64,000 nt of DNA from Pseudomicrostroma phylloplanum. Taxonomy: Eukaryota > Basidiomycota > Exobasidiomycetes > Microstromatales. The notes under the pieces are model-generated. The model did no database searches, was not told the DNA's origin, and saw only the letters and a program-made list of their open reading frames with translations. The stretch lies in the NCBI GenBank assembly GCA_039545275.1, contig BCHS01000015.1, positions 414,142 to 478,141 on the forward strand, in the 5' to 3' direction. Below are positions 22,523 to 34,613 of this stretch, in pieces (the stretch's first letter is position 1; each line of letters begins with the position of its first letter). Made by a program: the position numbers and the translations under genes.

Positions 22523-23668
22523 ATGGCTTCGCAGCAAGCCGTGTCGAATGTAGAAGAGCTAGAGCAGGAAGAGTACGACTATGAAGATCTGCAGGGAGTG
22601 CCGCTCAGCATCTCCATGCTCGCAGGGTCCCTGGCGGGGATCAGTGAGCATGCGTTCATGTTCCCTGTTGATGTGATTAGGGTGAGTGCGAGGGAACAAA
22701 AGAAGGGAATCGGAGATGGGCAAGGCTTGCCTGCTTGCAATTACTCACACTTCGCCCTCTCCCTCTCCCAAACCTCAATAGACTCGTATGCAGATCCTCT
22801 CTTCGCCCAGTCAGGTGCAATACTCGTCTGTGCTCAATGCCCTCACTCGCATCACCTCCGTGGAAGGCGCAAGGACACTCTGGCGCGGAGTGAATTCCGT
22901 CATCCTCGGTGCAGGTCCGGCCCACGCCCTCTACTTTGGTACCTACGAGGTGATAAAGGACCTTACCGGAGGCAACAGGCAAGGACATCAGTGGGCTTCC
23001 ACCGCCTTTGCTGGAGGTTCTGCTACCATTGCCTCGGACGCCTTTATGAACCCCTTTGATGTGATCAAGCAGAGGATGCAGATGGAGAATTCCGCACATC
23101 GATCCGTCTTCAAGTGCGCCCGTACATTATACCAGACCGAGGGTCTCCGCGCCTTCTACATTTCCTACCCCACCACACTCACAATGACTGTGCCCTTTAC
23201 CGCTGTGCAATTCTCCGTGTACGAATGGGCCAAGAAGGTGCTCAACCCCTCGGAGTCCTACTCGCCCATGACCCACGTCATTGCGGGTGGATTCTCGGGA
23301 GGAGTGGCAGCAGCCGTTACCAACCCACTCGATGTGGCCAAGACGCTTCTGCAGACGCGGGGAAACAGTAGTGATGCTGAGATCCGAGGGGCAAATGGAA
23401 TGATCGAGGCGCTCAAGGTTATCAAGAACCGTGAAGGGATGAAGGGATTCGCGAGGGGACTCACACCGCGGGTGCTCACTTTTATGCCCTCGAATGCTCT
23501 CTGCTGGCTGGTGAGTAGAATAGGATGCGTTCGAGAGGGTATGACCGACTGCCAACTGGAGCGCAGAAAGCTGACTTTGCCTTCATTTTGCTTCCCATAT
23601 CACAGTCGTACGAAGGCTTCAGGTTCTTCCTCAACCAACGGTCAAAGGAGAACGCCAAGTCCGTCTAG
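22523..23668 (+). CDS. MRS4: Mitochondrial iron carrier (mitoferrin, Mrs3/Mrs4 type)
   Basis: Three exons, 22523-22681, 22782-23510, 23606-23668; 316 residues; both donors GTGAGT. It has the three-fold repeat of mitochondrial carriers, each repeat with its Px[DE]xx[KR] signature: 'PVDVIRTRMQ' (first repeat, spanning intron 1), 'NPFDVIKQRMQ' and 'NPLDVAKTLLQ'. Matching second-helix blocks read 'GPAHALYFGTYE', 'YPTTLTMTVPFTAVQFSVYE' and 'TPRVLTFMPSNALCWLSYEG'. 'GAGPAHALYF' and 'MTVPFTA' are characteristic of the Mrs3/Mrs4/mitoferrin branch. Role: Fe(II) import across the inner membrane for Fe-S cluster and heme synthesis. The length is normal (yeast Mrs4, 304). The acidic N-terminus faces the intermembrane space. 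Confidence 0.93.
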
Positions 23669-24204
23669 AGATGCAGTCTCCCGAATTGCATGGGCGAGCA
23701 AGGGGTGGAGGAGGGACTGAGGGCGTTTGCGGGACGTAGGCGGGAGTGCCACGCAGTACGAGTGCTTCGCAGGCAGACGGGGCTTGCAGCACCTCACTGC
23801 CACACCGAAACCAATTGATCATCTAGGCACGGCGGCGGCGGCCCTGGCGTCGGGCTGCCCCGATCCGACCATTCACGACGAGAAGAGGAGAGGAGCGGAG
23901 AGGAGAGAGGAGAGCCGAGAGAGCGAGGCAGGGAAGAGTCCTAAAAGACGACAGCAGAGCAGACAAGGGAATTGGGGACAAAGGCAACAGGATGCTCGCC
24001 CAAGCGACAGCAGGCAGCTACCGAGCGAGCTAGCTCTCAAGCAGATCACGCGAGTAACAGGTCAGGTCAAGAAAGAGATTCGCACAGTCGTGGATGTATT
24101 TAAAAAGAGATTGGGACGAATCACAAAGCGACAAACGATTTCCTATTTTGACCAATCTCGATTGGATTGGGGCCCGGGCTGGGGCTCTGCGCCCCCTCGC
24201 TCGC
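23669..24204. other. Convergent intergenic region
   Basis: 536 bases between the mitoferrin and transcription-factor stop codons, with a GA-rich purine tract near 23880-23935. I see no gene here. Confidence 0.45.
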
Positions 24205-27200
24205 TCACTGCTTCTGGAAGAGGGAGCTCATATCGACATCCATATCCATCTGTGGCCAATTATCAAAGAACAAATTCTCCACATTGAGGTCCAGTGGCGC
24301 ATCGGTGAAAATGTCCAAATCGAGGAGGTTGAGATTGAGAGTACTGCTGCTGTTGGGGTTCGAAGGGTCGAACCCATTGCCGTTACCGTTGCCATTGCCT
24401 GTACTGCCATTGGGAGAAGTGGCGGCGAGCAACGAGGCATTGTTCCCCGAGAGGCCCTGCTGACCGTACGCGCTCATGCCCGCATAGCCATTGCTGCCCG
24501 CCGAGGAGGAAGAAGGGAGGAGCGAGTTACCCGCCCCAGAGCCGTACAAGGATGGGGAAGGCAGTGCCTGCTGCTGCTGCTGCTGGGCGTAAGGTCCACC
24601 GGCGTACTGAGACGTAGCTGGCGAGGAGGCAGAGGAGCTCGTTGGACCTCCCAGCCCAGAGGAGAAGGACGCCCGATTCTGTGGGGGATGGCCATGATGA
24701 GGCTGGGAGTAGTACGAGCCCGCCCCGCCGCCGCTGCTGGAGCCGTACGTGTCGTTGCCGACGGGGAAGTTGCTGTACGCCGGGACATTGGACGCGTTTG
24801 ACCCAGCAGCGCCGTACGCATTCGCGCCTGAACCTCCGCCGCCGCTCGCGTAGCTTCCCTGGTAGGGCCCGCTGCTCGTACCTGGACTGCCGTACTGATG
24901 CGATGGGAGATTCTGTTGACCTCCATAGCTGGCATTGGAGAGCGGGGCCAGCCCGTTGTAGCCTCCGGTCTGCCCAGACGGCTGTTGGTAGCTGGGCTGA
25001 TAGCGTTGCGGCGGGTGCGGGGTCGAGTGAGAGTTGAAGAGCATTGCATCAGATTGGGACGCACCTCCGCTGGGCATCGAGGACAGCGTCGATGACGATG
25101 CTGCACCGGTCTGCGGCTGCTGTTGCTGTTGCTGCTGCTGGGTGCGCACAGCAGAGATGGCTGGACCGCTAGTGCTGCCTTTGCGGAAACTCGATGCCGA
25201 AGGAGCGCTTCCTCGTGCAGACTGACTCTCTCGCTTCTTTTGCGTTGGAGCTGCTGCATTCTGCTCGGGAGGTTTGACTTTCCTCCACCCATCCAGGATC
25301 TTCTCCAAGATCTTTGTCAACTTGGCAAGGCTGTTGTCCAACGCATTGCCCTTTTGCTTGAAGTGCTCACACGCTCGGTTCATCAGTCCGGTGTGGATGA
25401 CGGCATTGTCGCCGACTTTGCCCCATCCTCGCTTTCGAGTAGCGTGGTTTTCGATGATCTCCTTGGAGACGTAGACCATGCGAGAGTTCGTCGGAATCCG
25501 GTGGATGTTAGAGCAGCGCAAGCGCGCCAGGGTATCCAGAGAAAGTGTCAGCCAGCGTTGGAGTACCAATTCGTGGGATTCGTTGTGCTTGACGAGGAAG
25601 TGAAACGACGACATATCCGGTGGAGCAGCTCCCGAAGCAGCGTCGCCTGTAGGAATTGCGCCCGTGACAGCACTGCTGCCATTAGCAAGGGCAGACAGGA
25701 GCTCTTTGTCCGTCTTACCGGCCAGACTTTCCGCTGCAGACTTCATCATGTGGTCCGGATCAGACTTCTGGCCCTTGATCGTGTTGATGACGGAAGCAGC
25801 CATGTCGACGTCATGAATTCCGTGCTCGTGGAGATCTTTGCCTGCTTCGTCTTTGTCGCCTTTGCCGCCACCAGCTTTCGCCGAGCTACCAGCCTTGCCA
25901 GCTTTCTGCAGATTGGGCAGCCAGAGTAGGATAGCAAAGCAATAGCCACCGTAGAAGTGTCTCATCCAGGCGCTCTCGCGCTCGAAGATGTCTTTTGACA
26001 AGGCCAACAAGTCTGATGAGGGAGGGTCAGTTTTGCTTGTCGCCAGAACTTGGGCTGTTGGGAGATACAATCGCAGATTCTGTGAGCTCACGTCGTAGTC
26101 GCTTCCTCAATGCTTCTGACTTCCGACTTACAAAGACTCTTGTCTGCGAAAGCCCGAAGCTTGCCCGTCAGGTCGTCCTCCAGCTGCACATAACATCTAT
26201 CGATCTTTTCCACGTCAGGTATACCGTGATATAGTGTCGCCAGAATATCCTGAATCAGTCCCAGCCCGTCCTGTCTGAAGGCCAGGTTGACCATGCCAAG
26301 GCGGGACGCAATACTGAATCCTTTCTTTGTGCCCTTGCTCACTGGCGCTCCGATCTTGCGTCCGGGAATCCTTTTGCTGCAATGTTGCAGGATCGTCGCA
26401 AAAGAAGGCAGGGCTTTGGGCGACAGCGTGCTTCTCCGACTCGACGTGGGTGAAGCTTGATGAGGCCATAGCGGCTTCCAATCCTTCGCAAAGCAATTAG
26501 TGGCGCCTTGCAGGTTCCGGTTCAGCTCAGAAATGTGCAGCTCGAGGGAAGCCCAGATGGTCGCGTCTTGCAGCGCTGAAGCGATATGATCCGGAAGAGG
26601 CTTCTCACTGCCCGACTCAGAGCCGCTGCCGCTTTTGGCGGCTTTGCTCACATCATCCAGATACCATTGTTGAAGCTCGTGGACCGAGTCGCCCACGCCG
26701 ATCCGATAGGCAAACCCGATGGCTAAGTCAAGGTAGAAGGAGGTAGGAAGCAGGAAGCGAGACGTCTCGAGCTTCCCTGCCGCCGGATGACCCAGTAGCG
26801 GATCGTAAACAGCAAGGATCTCAGCTGCGATGACAATCTCGCGAGACTTCATGGGAGAGAACATGATACTGTCCAGGGCCTGGTTCGCAAGGAATGACTT
26901 GAGGTCGGCGTGCACGGATGGAGGGAGAAGAGGGTTGAGAGCCGAGGTCAAGTCCCCTTCGTTGCTTGCTACGTATACGAGGATGGCGATGAGAAGAGAT
27001 CTCGCAGAGTCGTACCGTTCCTCTTGTTGTACGATGAGATTGCAAAGCAGAGGGATATGAGGCATTGTAAGACGAGCGTCCTCGAGGATCTCGTCGATTG
27101 TGTTGATGACGTTGCCCGGTAGGCTGGTGAGCTTCGAGCACAATTCAGCAGCGTCCAACCGAGGGACCAGACCTCCGCCTTTGGAACCCTTGTCACTGAT

Positions 27201-28306
27201 ATTCAGCAGGTTGAACCTGGCCATCAGATCGGAATAGACCCAGACGGGACAACCATGCACGAGCATGACGTTCTGAGCAGCTGCTCTCTGTGCAGCCTTC
27301 GAGGGGGCAGAAGACATGCCGAGGATCGTGCGACCGCTGCCGCTCCCGCTCGAAGGGGCGACTTCGCCACTGGTAGTGGCAGTTCGAGCGCCTCTCGAGC
27401 CCGCCTTCTTCTCCTCTAGGTGGCTCAGAGGCGGAAGAGCGCGAGCTCGGTCCTTGTCCTCCTTCATGCTGTAGAGGAAGTCTGTGTCGGGTGCGTTGTC
27501 GTCACCATGCCCAGGGGCGAGGTGTGCTGGGAGGGGAGCCGGAGGCGGGAGTGCCGTGGACAGGCCTCGAGACCCTTTGCCTAGACTGATTGCAGATGGT
27601 CGCCTGCCGGCTGCAGGGAGCTTTGCTGCTGAGGTAGATGGTCCGTGGGAATGTGCGAGATCGTGTTCGCCATCCTCTTCCTCTTCGCTCTCGTCTCCAC
27701 TCTGATCGTTGTTCCTCTTGGAGGTCCCGCTTCGAGGGGTCTCACCCTGTCCGTCTTCGTCGTCTTCTTCGTCGTCATCACCACCGTCGTCTGTGCTCCT
27801 CTTTTTGCCCCTCTTCCTCCGCCGGCCATCGCCACGTGCATTCTCCTCAGAAAGGGTACAGTGCAGCTTCATCTTGTAGCAGCGCTTACAGATATCGGGG
27901 TCTGGATCGCTGGCAACGCAGGCGATCTTACGACGCCGGCATTCCGAACATGTCTGATGTAGCAGAGGCAGGGCCGCAGGCGACAGGAGAGAGAGTCAGC
28001 GACCGCATCTTGAACGGTATCCTTCCTCGCTCTTCACTACAGTAACGCACCTTGGAAGCATACGGCCTGGGTCTCTTGGACTTTGTCCCGGACTTTGCCG
28101 CTTTTGGTCCTCCCCCGACCGAATTGGGCGAGGTGCCAGTATGGGAGCCAGAGGGACTAGAAGCAGCCTGTATAGCGATTGCGTTAGACGGATGATGATA
28201 GGAAGGGTGCCCTTGCTGCGACTGGAAATGCGGATGCTGGTACTGGTTCTGCGGGGGATAGTGTTGCTCGTGATGTTGGTAGTGGTGCGCTTGCGGTGGA
28301 GGCTGC

Positions 28307-28365
<59 letters not shown>

Positions 28366-28422
28366 GACACCGAGGTGGGGCGGATAGCCCGGGCGGCCAG
28401 TCATGCTATGCAGCGGTAGCAT
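24205..28422 (-). CDS. Zn2Cys6 transcription factor with polyglutamine N-terminus
   Basis: Three exons from the right: 28422-28051, 27953-26132, 26012-24205; 1333 residues. Donors are GTGCGT and GTAAGT, departing from the local GTGAGT habit. The N-terminus has about 21 consecutive glutamines followed by His/Gln/Pro-rich sequence. The binuclear zinc cluster lies directly after intron 1: Cys126, 129, 136, 146, 149, 156 with spacing 2-6-9-2-6 and the basic 'RRRK' block. An acidic stretch follows, then a central helical region of about 600 residues compatible with a fungal transcription-factor middle domain. The C-terminus is Ser/Gly/Gln-rich with a final acidic/hydrophobic patch that could activate transcription. 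Target genes are unknown. The start could also be the Met six codons on (28404). Confidence 0.85.
28303..28365. repeat. CTG/CAG trinucleotide repeat encoding polyglutamine
   Basis: About 21 codons of CAG/CAA, read on the minus strand, inside exon 1 of the Zn2Cys6 factor. Three CAA interruptions are visible. It is likely to vary in length between strains. Confidence 0.9.
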
Positions 28423-29272
28423 CCGATGCTGCGACTGGTTTGATGATATATGCTGACAAGGCCGTCGATGTCAAAAAAACGCGGAATGCGGAGAGGATGG
28501 TACGGTGGGGAAAGGATTGCGACACGCGACGTCGATTGCGTGGCAAGGCTTGGTGCTGGCGCGGACCAGAGTGTACAGAGGAGACTCGGATGATGGTGAG
28601 GATATCAAGGATGCGCAGGATAGACGATGAAGAGGAGAAAGGCACTCGACACTATGAAAAGGAAGGTAGGGTATGGTGGAGCTGAGCAGCCGGAACACGC
28701 CCTTTGGCCGAGGATGGTGGGATGTAAGCGGAAAAGGCGACTGGGGTGCGGGCGTGCATCCGGCGTCACTCCCTGTGCGGGGCGCCGGGCAGAGGCAGGC
28801 GGCCAGGGCTCAGCGGAGCGGAGCAAGCAGCCGAGGGGAACGGCAAGGCGCACGCGACGAGGCACAAGCAGCACCAGCACCAGCACCAGCTCATCAGCCC
28901 ACCCTCAGAGGGGCCCCATAATATGCTTCTAGCAGACGGCGAGTAGCGCACAAATGAGCAGCAGTTAGCACACATCAAGGGACAGCTATGGCGCACAGGG
29001 TAATAACGATTACATTGAGGCGCATCGTATTCGCGGATAGAAGTACAGGTCACGGAGGAGACACAAATAGGACTGCCACAGGTGCAAAGGGGTATCAGAC
29101 CGCGCATCGCGAGAAGCAGGAAGAGAGAGGGTGCATCCTACTAAGGACGCCGATCCCAGCTCATCCCACTTCGGTGACGATGCGTGGCGAGGTATGAGCA
29201 CGTGTTGCGAGCAGAGAGGCACAAGCTTCCAATCCATCGACTCTCGTCCCGGCTACTGCCGACCTTACAGCT
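28423..29272. promoter_or_regulatory. Promoter and leader of Zn2Cys6 factor; 3' region of stomatin-like gene
   Basis: 850 bases between two minus-strand genes. It contains an imperfect ACC-AGC run near 28860-28895. Open frames are short and mutually overlapping. I see no separate gene. Confidence 0.45.
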
Positions 29273-30394
29273 TTACATGTTGGCCATTTGCTGCAGGGTG
29301 GCAGCACTCATCGTGCTGGAACCTTCCCCGCCAGAGGTGTTGTAGGAGTGGCCACCTCCCTCTACGGCACTCTGCACAGCTGTAGGTGGAGCGCTTCGGC
29401 CACCCGAAAGAGACATTGGTACAAAGAGGACCTTTGTGCCCGCACTCTTGGCCATGACCTGTAGGGCGTCCAGCTCTCGAATGGCCATAGCGGCGGGCGA
29501 GGCGAGGATATCGGCTGCCTGTCTCATCAGCTTGGCCGAGTCGACTTCTGCTCGTGCAGCAATGACCTTGGACTGTCCAATTCGAGTCTGGGTAGCGGCA
29601 GAGGAGAGAGACTCTTGCAGCTCGCGGGAGAAGATGATGTCCTTGAGGAGCAGCGACTCGATGCTGATACCCCACTGCTTGGCCACCCTCTCCAAGATTT
29701 CCTCGACGTGGATCGCCACACCCTCACGATCTGAGACGACGCTCTGCAGGGCTCGAGATCCGATGACGTCTCGGAGTGTAGTCTGTGCTCGCTCGATTAG
29801 GGCTGAGCGAACATCGGAGATACCAAAGACGGCCCTGTAGGGATTGTTGACGTGCCAGTACACTACCGAGTCCACCTGCACCGAGACTCCGTCCTTGGTC
29901 ATGACCGTCTGAGTAGGGATCTGCGAGACCTGGATCTTGACATCGACCTTCTTGAGCTCCTCGGAGAAGGGGTTCACCTTGACCAGTCCAGGATCGACCG
30001 CCTTGTAGAACTTTCCGAATCGGCTGACCAGACCGACCTGTCCCTGGTTCACCTCTCGGAAGGGGTTAGGGCAGCAGATGCAGCAGGGGATCTGTCCAAA
30101 GGCTCCCACAAGAGAACCCAGGCCATTCATGAGGCTTCCGTAGACGCCGTGTTCGATTTCGCCAATACCCAGGTCTTGGGCATACGAGGGTTGCATCTCG
30201 GATTGCTTGAGAGGCTGGACTGTGATGAGCCCGCCACTGGTAGCATTGGGACTGTTGATGGGACGTCGGCTGATTGGGGCAGGTGCAGCAGTGGCATCAT
30301 CCGAGTTACCATCGAGGCCGTAGTAGGTATTGTTATTGTTCTGCTGCCGCTCCTCGTCGGTGATGTTGGGCATGTTGAGCTTGTCTGCTGCCAT
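29273..30394 (-). CDS. Stomatin-like SPFH/Band 7 membrane-associated protein
   Basis: Single exon, 373 residues. The first 85 residues are polar. A hydrophobic hairpin-like segment follows, with the cysteine cluster 'IPCCICCPNP' that is a plausible palmitoylation and membrane-insertion site. The SPFH/Band 7 domain covers about 112-300 ('NQGQVGLVSRFGKFYKAVDPG' style start, 'VYWHVNNPYRAVFGI', 'LRDVIGS', 'WGISIESLLLKDI'). A helical C-terminus with alternating Ala/Glu follows, then a glycine/serine tail. Stomatins form oligomeric scaffolds on the plasma membrane, endosomes or mitochondria and modulate channels and lipid domains. The protein lacks the mitochondrial presequence expected for the Slp2 branch, which favours the plasma-membrane/endosomal type, but this is inference. 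Confidence 0.9.
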   Translation of the reverse strand: MAADKLNMPNITDEERQQNNNNTYYGLDGNSDDATAAPAPISRRPINSPNATSGGLITVQPLKQSEMQPSYAQDLGIGEIEHGVYGSLMNGLGSLVGAFGQIPCCICCPNPFREVNQGQVGLVSRFGKFYKAVDPGLVKVNPFSEELKKVDVKIQVSQIPTQTVMTKDGVSVQVDSVVYWHVNNPYRAVFGISDVRSALIERAQTTLRDVIGSRALQSVVSDREGVAIHVEEILERVAKQWGISIESLLLKDIIFSRELQESLSSAATQTRIGQSKVIAARAEVDSAKLMRQAADILASPAAMAIRELDALQVMAKSAGTKVLFVPMSLSGGRSAPPTAVQSAVEGGGHSYNTSGGEGSSTMSAATLQQMANM

Positions 30395-31767
30395 GATGGG
30401 CTACTATAGTCTGAGATGAGGTCGGGTGCTTGTGTGTGTGTGAGGGGCAAGTGAGCTGAGCTACTGCGTGTGAGTGTACTGGAGAGATACGTTGAAGGAA
30501 AGAGTAAGTGGCAATCTAGATAGCGGAAATAGCTCAAAAGGGTCTCCTTTAATAGTCCCTCGGTCAATCAGGTACCCAGATGCTCATCGGGACGACCCTG
30601 CCCCTGTGCTGCTGCCGCCTCTCTCCTTAGGCAAGGGCACACTACCATCATCATCATCATCGTCCTTGCCGAAGGCACCAAGGAAAGCTTGACGTCTCTG
30701 AAGTGTCTCCTCTACTGCTTCCAAGGTGCAGCAGACATAGGCGAGCCTGGCTTGTGCTGCTGCAGTGCCTGCGTAAGCACTTGTCCGCCTCTGCTCCCGT
30801 ACCCGAGCCCCCCGCGCCTCCTCTTTCCGCCCGCCGGCAGCAGCAGCAGGCGCCGATAATCGGCGGGGCCACACCACACGGCACTGATGCGGCAGACAGG
30901 ACATATTAAGATTGCCGGTCGTGCGGCAGGCAGGCGGGAAGGCAGCGAGGTTCCCACCACCACCACCACGGCTCTAGTAGCTGGGACGACCGTCGGGACA
31001 GGCGGGGCGCTTAGCCGAACCCGGTCAGTCCTAAATCATCGCGCAGACTGTTCGCTCACCTCGATGTACAATCGGGAAAGCTCGGCGCCTTGGCATCGCC
31101 GTGCCGCGCAGCAGGCAGCAGAGCAGCAGCGGATCATCTGGCTTGGCGAGTGTGGGGTAGAGAGTGCTGTCCACAGGTCTCGGTAAGGAGTAAAGTGAGT
31201 CATACCCACGCGAAAGAGCTCCGGCGCACCATGACGATACAAACGAGGGCAATCCCGTCTTGTCCGGACGCTCGCGGACGTTGCAAGCGAATGATAGCGA
31301 GCGCGGGGAAAGATTAGCCGAGAGAGAGGCTAGACAGAGCGACACTCCCACTGCGTCCTGCCGATGTTGCCCTACCTGCTAGGCGACCCAGAGTCAGTAG
31401 CAGCAGCGTGACATCCGAGGAAAGCCGAAGGAGGCGGGTAAGGACGGGAATCTACTACTGCACGCCAAGACCAGAAGGGATCGCAGGAGAGATGTCCGAG
31501 AAGATTGAATTTAATCATAGGAAGCGAGAGATAGGGAAAACGATGGGGCTGTGCAGACTGAGCTGGAGCAGACAATGAGGCGACAATAGGAAGCGACTTT
31601 GGAGGAAGAAAAAAACAAATTGGGGACGACCCCAAGGAAGCTGGAAGGGTATATCGAGGTGCACATGCGGCACCTCTCCTCTCCACATCTCACTCTCATT
31701 CACTCTCTCTTCTACTGAAAGGAGAGACTCGACGACGGCTTACTGGGAGGCCTTCCACTATGACCGT
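30395..31767. promoter_or_regulatory. 1.4-kb intergenic region
   Basis: It lies upstream of the stomatin-like gene and downstream of SLM1, both on the minus strand. It holds a candidate small coding exon (30584-30768, listed separately). On the same strand a good donor follows 'LSRLYIE' near 31058. Otherwise I see nothing convincing. Confidence 0.35.
30584..30768 (-). CDS. Possible terminal exon of a small unrecognised gene
   Basis: On the minus strand a good acceptor (...TGCTTACGCAG) at 30769 opens a frame of about 60 codons. It reads as an amphipathic helix ('TAAAQARLAYVCCTLEAVEE') followed by an acidic Asp run and a Ser/Gly tail, ending at TGA. A donor after 'AELSRLYIE' near 31058 could supply an upstream exon, but the intervening distance of about 285 bases is long for this genome and I could not close the model. 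It may equally be chance. Confidence 0.2.
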
Positions 31768-33743
31768 TTAGTCAGTAGTGCTCTCCGCAGCCTTGCCCTT
31801 GCTGGCGTCCTGAGAAGGCTCGCCAGCGGGGGTGCCAGAGACGGCCGACTCGCCCTTCTTCTCAGTGGCATAGCCATTGTTGCCAATCTCGATGCCAGAC
31901 GACTTGCCAGGAGCAGAGTAGCCAGGCACGTCCTCACCGCTACCGGCAGCGTTGCCAGAGGTGGGGGTGGCGCTGGTGGCCTGTGCACCGAGAGCAGGGG
32001 CAGCAGAGGCGTTTGCGTGCGTGTTGGCAGTGGCAGACTCGTCACCAGCCTCCTCGTACTCCTCCTCGTCCTCTTCCTCCTCGACGGAGGATCCGTCCTC
32101 CTCCTCGTCCTCCTCGTCAGAGGCAGAGACGTAACCAGCCGATCGAACGGCAGCGGGGACGGGTCCAGATCGGTCCATCTGCTCAGAGGTGGTGAGGTAG
32201 ACCTTGGAGAGCTGCTTGATGTCGTTCCACCACTCCATCATCTCGTCGTGAGAGCGAGCACGGAAGGTGTATGCGTGCTCTCCACGGCCCAGAGCCTTCT
32301 GGATGCCCTTCTGAGGAGAACCGGCGGTGATGTGCCACTTGTGCGACTTGGAGGCCATGGTCGATGGGGCACCGAGGGTGCACTCAGGCAGGAACAGGGA
32401 GAGGGCGGGGGCACCGCTCTTGGTGGGGTCGGACGAGGTCATTTCGTGCAGGTAACCAGAGGGAGTAAGAACGTAGAATGACTCCTTGTAAGACTTGGTG
32501 AATCGCTTCTTGCGCTCCAGGATGCCCTGGTGAACGGGGATAACAGAGGGGTCCTCCTTGCCGGGGTACTCGATGGTCTCGGGGTTTCGCAGAGGTGTGT
32601 CAGGGTCGATGAGGTGGTCCGATCGGGCGGCAAAGGCAATCCACTCAGAGTTGGGCTGGAGAGATCGCATGTGCACGCCGAGTCCGAGCCAGGTGTCCTG
32701 GACCTGAGCGCTCATACGTCCAGACCACTCGTCGAAGGTCTGCCAAGCACTCTGGATAGAGCGGACAATGCCCTCCTCGAAGTGGGCAGAGTTCTGCTGC
32801 ATGATGACAATGGACTTCTGCAGGGCGTTCTCCTCGTTGACCTGACGCTGCAGCTGCTTGGCAACGGCAACGTTGGTGGAGTAAGGGTCCTCACGAGCAG
32901 TGACGCTCATGGGAGTGTTCTTGAGCAGGGTAATGGATCGGGCAAGGTCGGCGATCATCTTGGTGGACATCTCGCGCTCGCGTGCGACGGAGTTGGCGAG
33001 CTTGCCAGTGTCCTGCTGGATGTTCTTGACGTGGGCCTTGATCTCAGCACGCAGCTTTTGCAGGTGCTGGACAATGGAGCCCTCTACGGTCTTGGCCAGG
33101 TTGGCATGGTGGTCGGCAATGACGCGGGTCTTGTCGCGGATGCCGTAGTAGATGTCCTGGATACCGTTCTCGCCGAGGAACTGGGAGCCCTCGCGGAAGG
33201 GCACCTGGATCACACCACCAAGCTTGGTGAGCTCCTTGGCGGTGTTGTACTCGATGTCAGCAATACCCTCGAAGTACTGGTAGGGCAGGGCGGGGTGGAA
33301 AGGAGAGTTCGCGGGGTAAGCACGTGCGCGAGGCGTAAAGTGGAGCTGAGCGCGACTGTTGCCCACAACAAGGGAGTGCGATACTCACGGCAATGAGCTG
33401 CTTGGTGATGTGCTTCCAGCCTGTAGTAGAGGGACATGCCAGGGTGGCGTGTGTAATCGCGTCAGTGTGCGGCTCAGTACTTTAGAGTGACAGGAGCAGT
33501 GCGGCTCATAATGGCACAGATAAGACGACGTCATCCGTTGCAGGAGCAATGCGGAGGCCTGGAAGTCTCCTTGACGAACTCGCGCTGCTACTCACCGTTG
33601 AACCTCTCAATGAGGATGTCCGAGGGCTTGAGCTCGTGGGGTGCAGTCTGCTTTGAGATGAGGGACTTGTTCCTGGATGCCACGGTGGACTTCCTGGACA
33701 GGGACGTGGCCCGAGAGATGGAGTGTGCGTCGTACTGCGACAT
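31768..33743 (-). CDS. SLM1: Slm1-like BAR/PH-domain TORC2 effector
   Basis: Three coding exons from the right: 33743-33596, 33420-33389 (32 bases), 33276-31768; 562 residues. Start 'MSQYDAHSIS'; splicing joins 'LIERFNG', 'WKHITKQLIA' and 'YFEGIADIEYN' in frame. Residues 61-300 are a helical BAR-like region, and 310-418 a PH domain ('HQGILERKKRFTKSYKESFYVLTPSGYL' through 'MMEWWNDIKQLS'). An acidic Glu/Asp run and a low-complexity tail follow. Slm1/2 bind PI(4,5)P2 at eisosomes and recruit TORC2 to Ypk kinases. A donor at 33841 and acceptor at 33754 mark a likely 5'-leader intron; read through in frame it could add an upstream N-terminus, but the conserved start suggests leader sequence. It is shorter than yeast Slm1 (686). 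Confidence 0.9.
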
Positions 33744-34613
33744 AGTTGATGTGCTGCAGAAGGGAAGGAGGTGATTGGATGATGGTGGTGAGCAAACAGG
33801 AGGCAAGGACAACGTCGGTGCGGTCGTGGGTGGCTACTCACTCTTTATGTGCGGTGCGGGATGTGGTAGTTGTGGTAAACAGGGAAGGAAGAAGTGGGGG
33901 AGAAAGGTGCGGTGCGGTGATGGGCAAGGGAGTGTTAGCCGATGGGAGCAGCGACTCAGTGACGCCTGGGCGAAGGGATGACGTTGGCGGCCTGGCCTCG
34001 CCGGGCTGTCCACCTGTCTCGCCTGGGGACACGATGCGGAAGGCCAAGGACATGCGCGGCACACTGCTCCAGTGCCTGCTGCATGCCTGGGGGCTAGAAC
34101 GCACAGTCATGCACCTCTCCACCCTTGGTTGCTTCATTGCCCGCGAGCCAACGAGGGCAAACGCCAATGGCCAATGACGTCAACTTGCGGAACCGGAGAA
34201 CGTTTCCCCCACCTAATGGAAGCTCCCTCGCAGCTAACAGACGCGACCATGGCCTCTCATACTCGGCCGCTGCCGCCTTACCCACACCCACTCCACCGTA
34301 CTCCGGAGCCTCGTGCCGAACAACTAAGGGCCAAGGAAATACTTCAAACAATGAGATGGGTATGCAAAATGTAGATCGTCCTGCCAGCCCTCGTCTACAA
34401 TGCCCAATCAGGATGCTGCCGAGCCCGACGATAAGCGCCAAACAACTCTTGCCTGCGGGTCAGCCTGGCGGCATCGCCTCTTTGCTCAGCCACTGTCGCT
34501 TATCCCAATTGGGTAGCCAGATTGGGTACAGAGTGACTTTGCTTTTCGGGATGATGACTTGGGTAAAGTTCACACCGCGACCGTCCCGGAGCCCCGCAGA
34601 CTATCGGCATCGG
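33744..34613. promoter_or_regulatory. SLM1 promoter with probable 5'-leader intron; MET1 3' region
   Basis: 870 bases. On the minus strand GTGAGT at 33841-33836 and CAG at 33756-33754 bound an 88-base intron just ahead of the SLM1 ATG. The rest is noncoding as far as I can see. Confidence 0.45.

Noticed and set aside
23880..23935. GA-rich purine tract as a possible regulatory or recombination element
   Set aside because: Short, imperfect and located in a convergent 3' region; nothing suggests a function.
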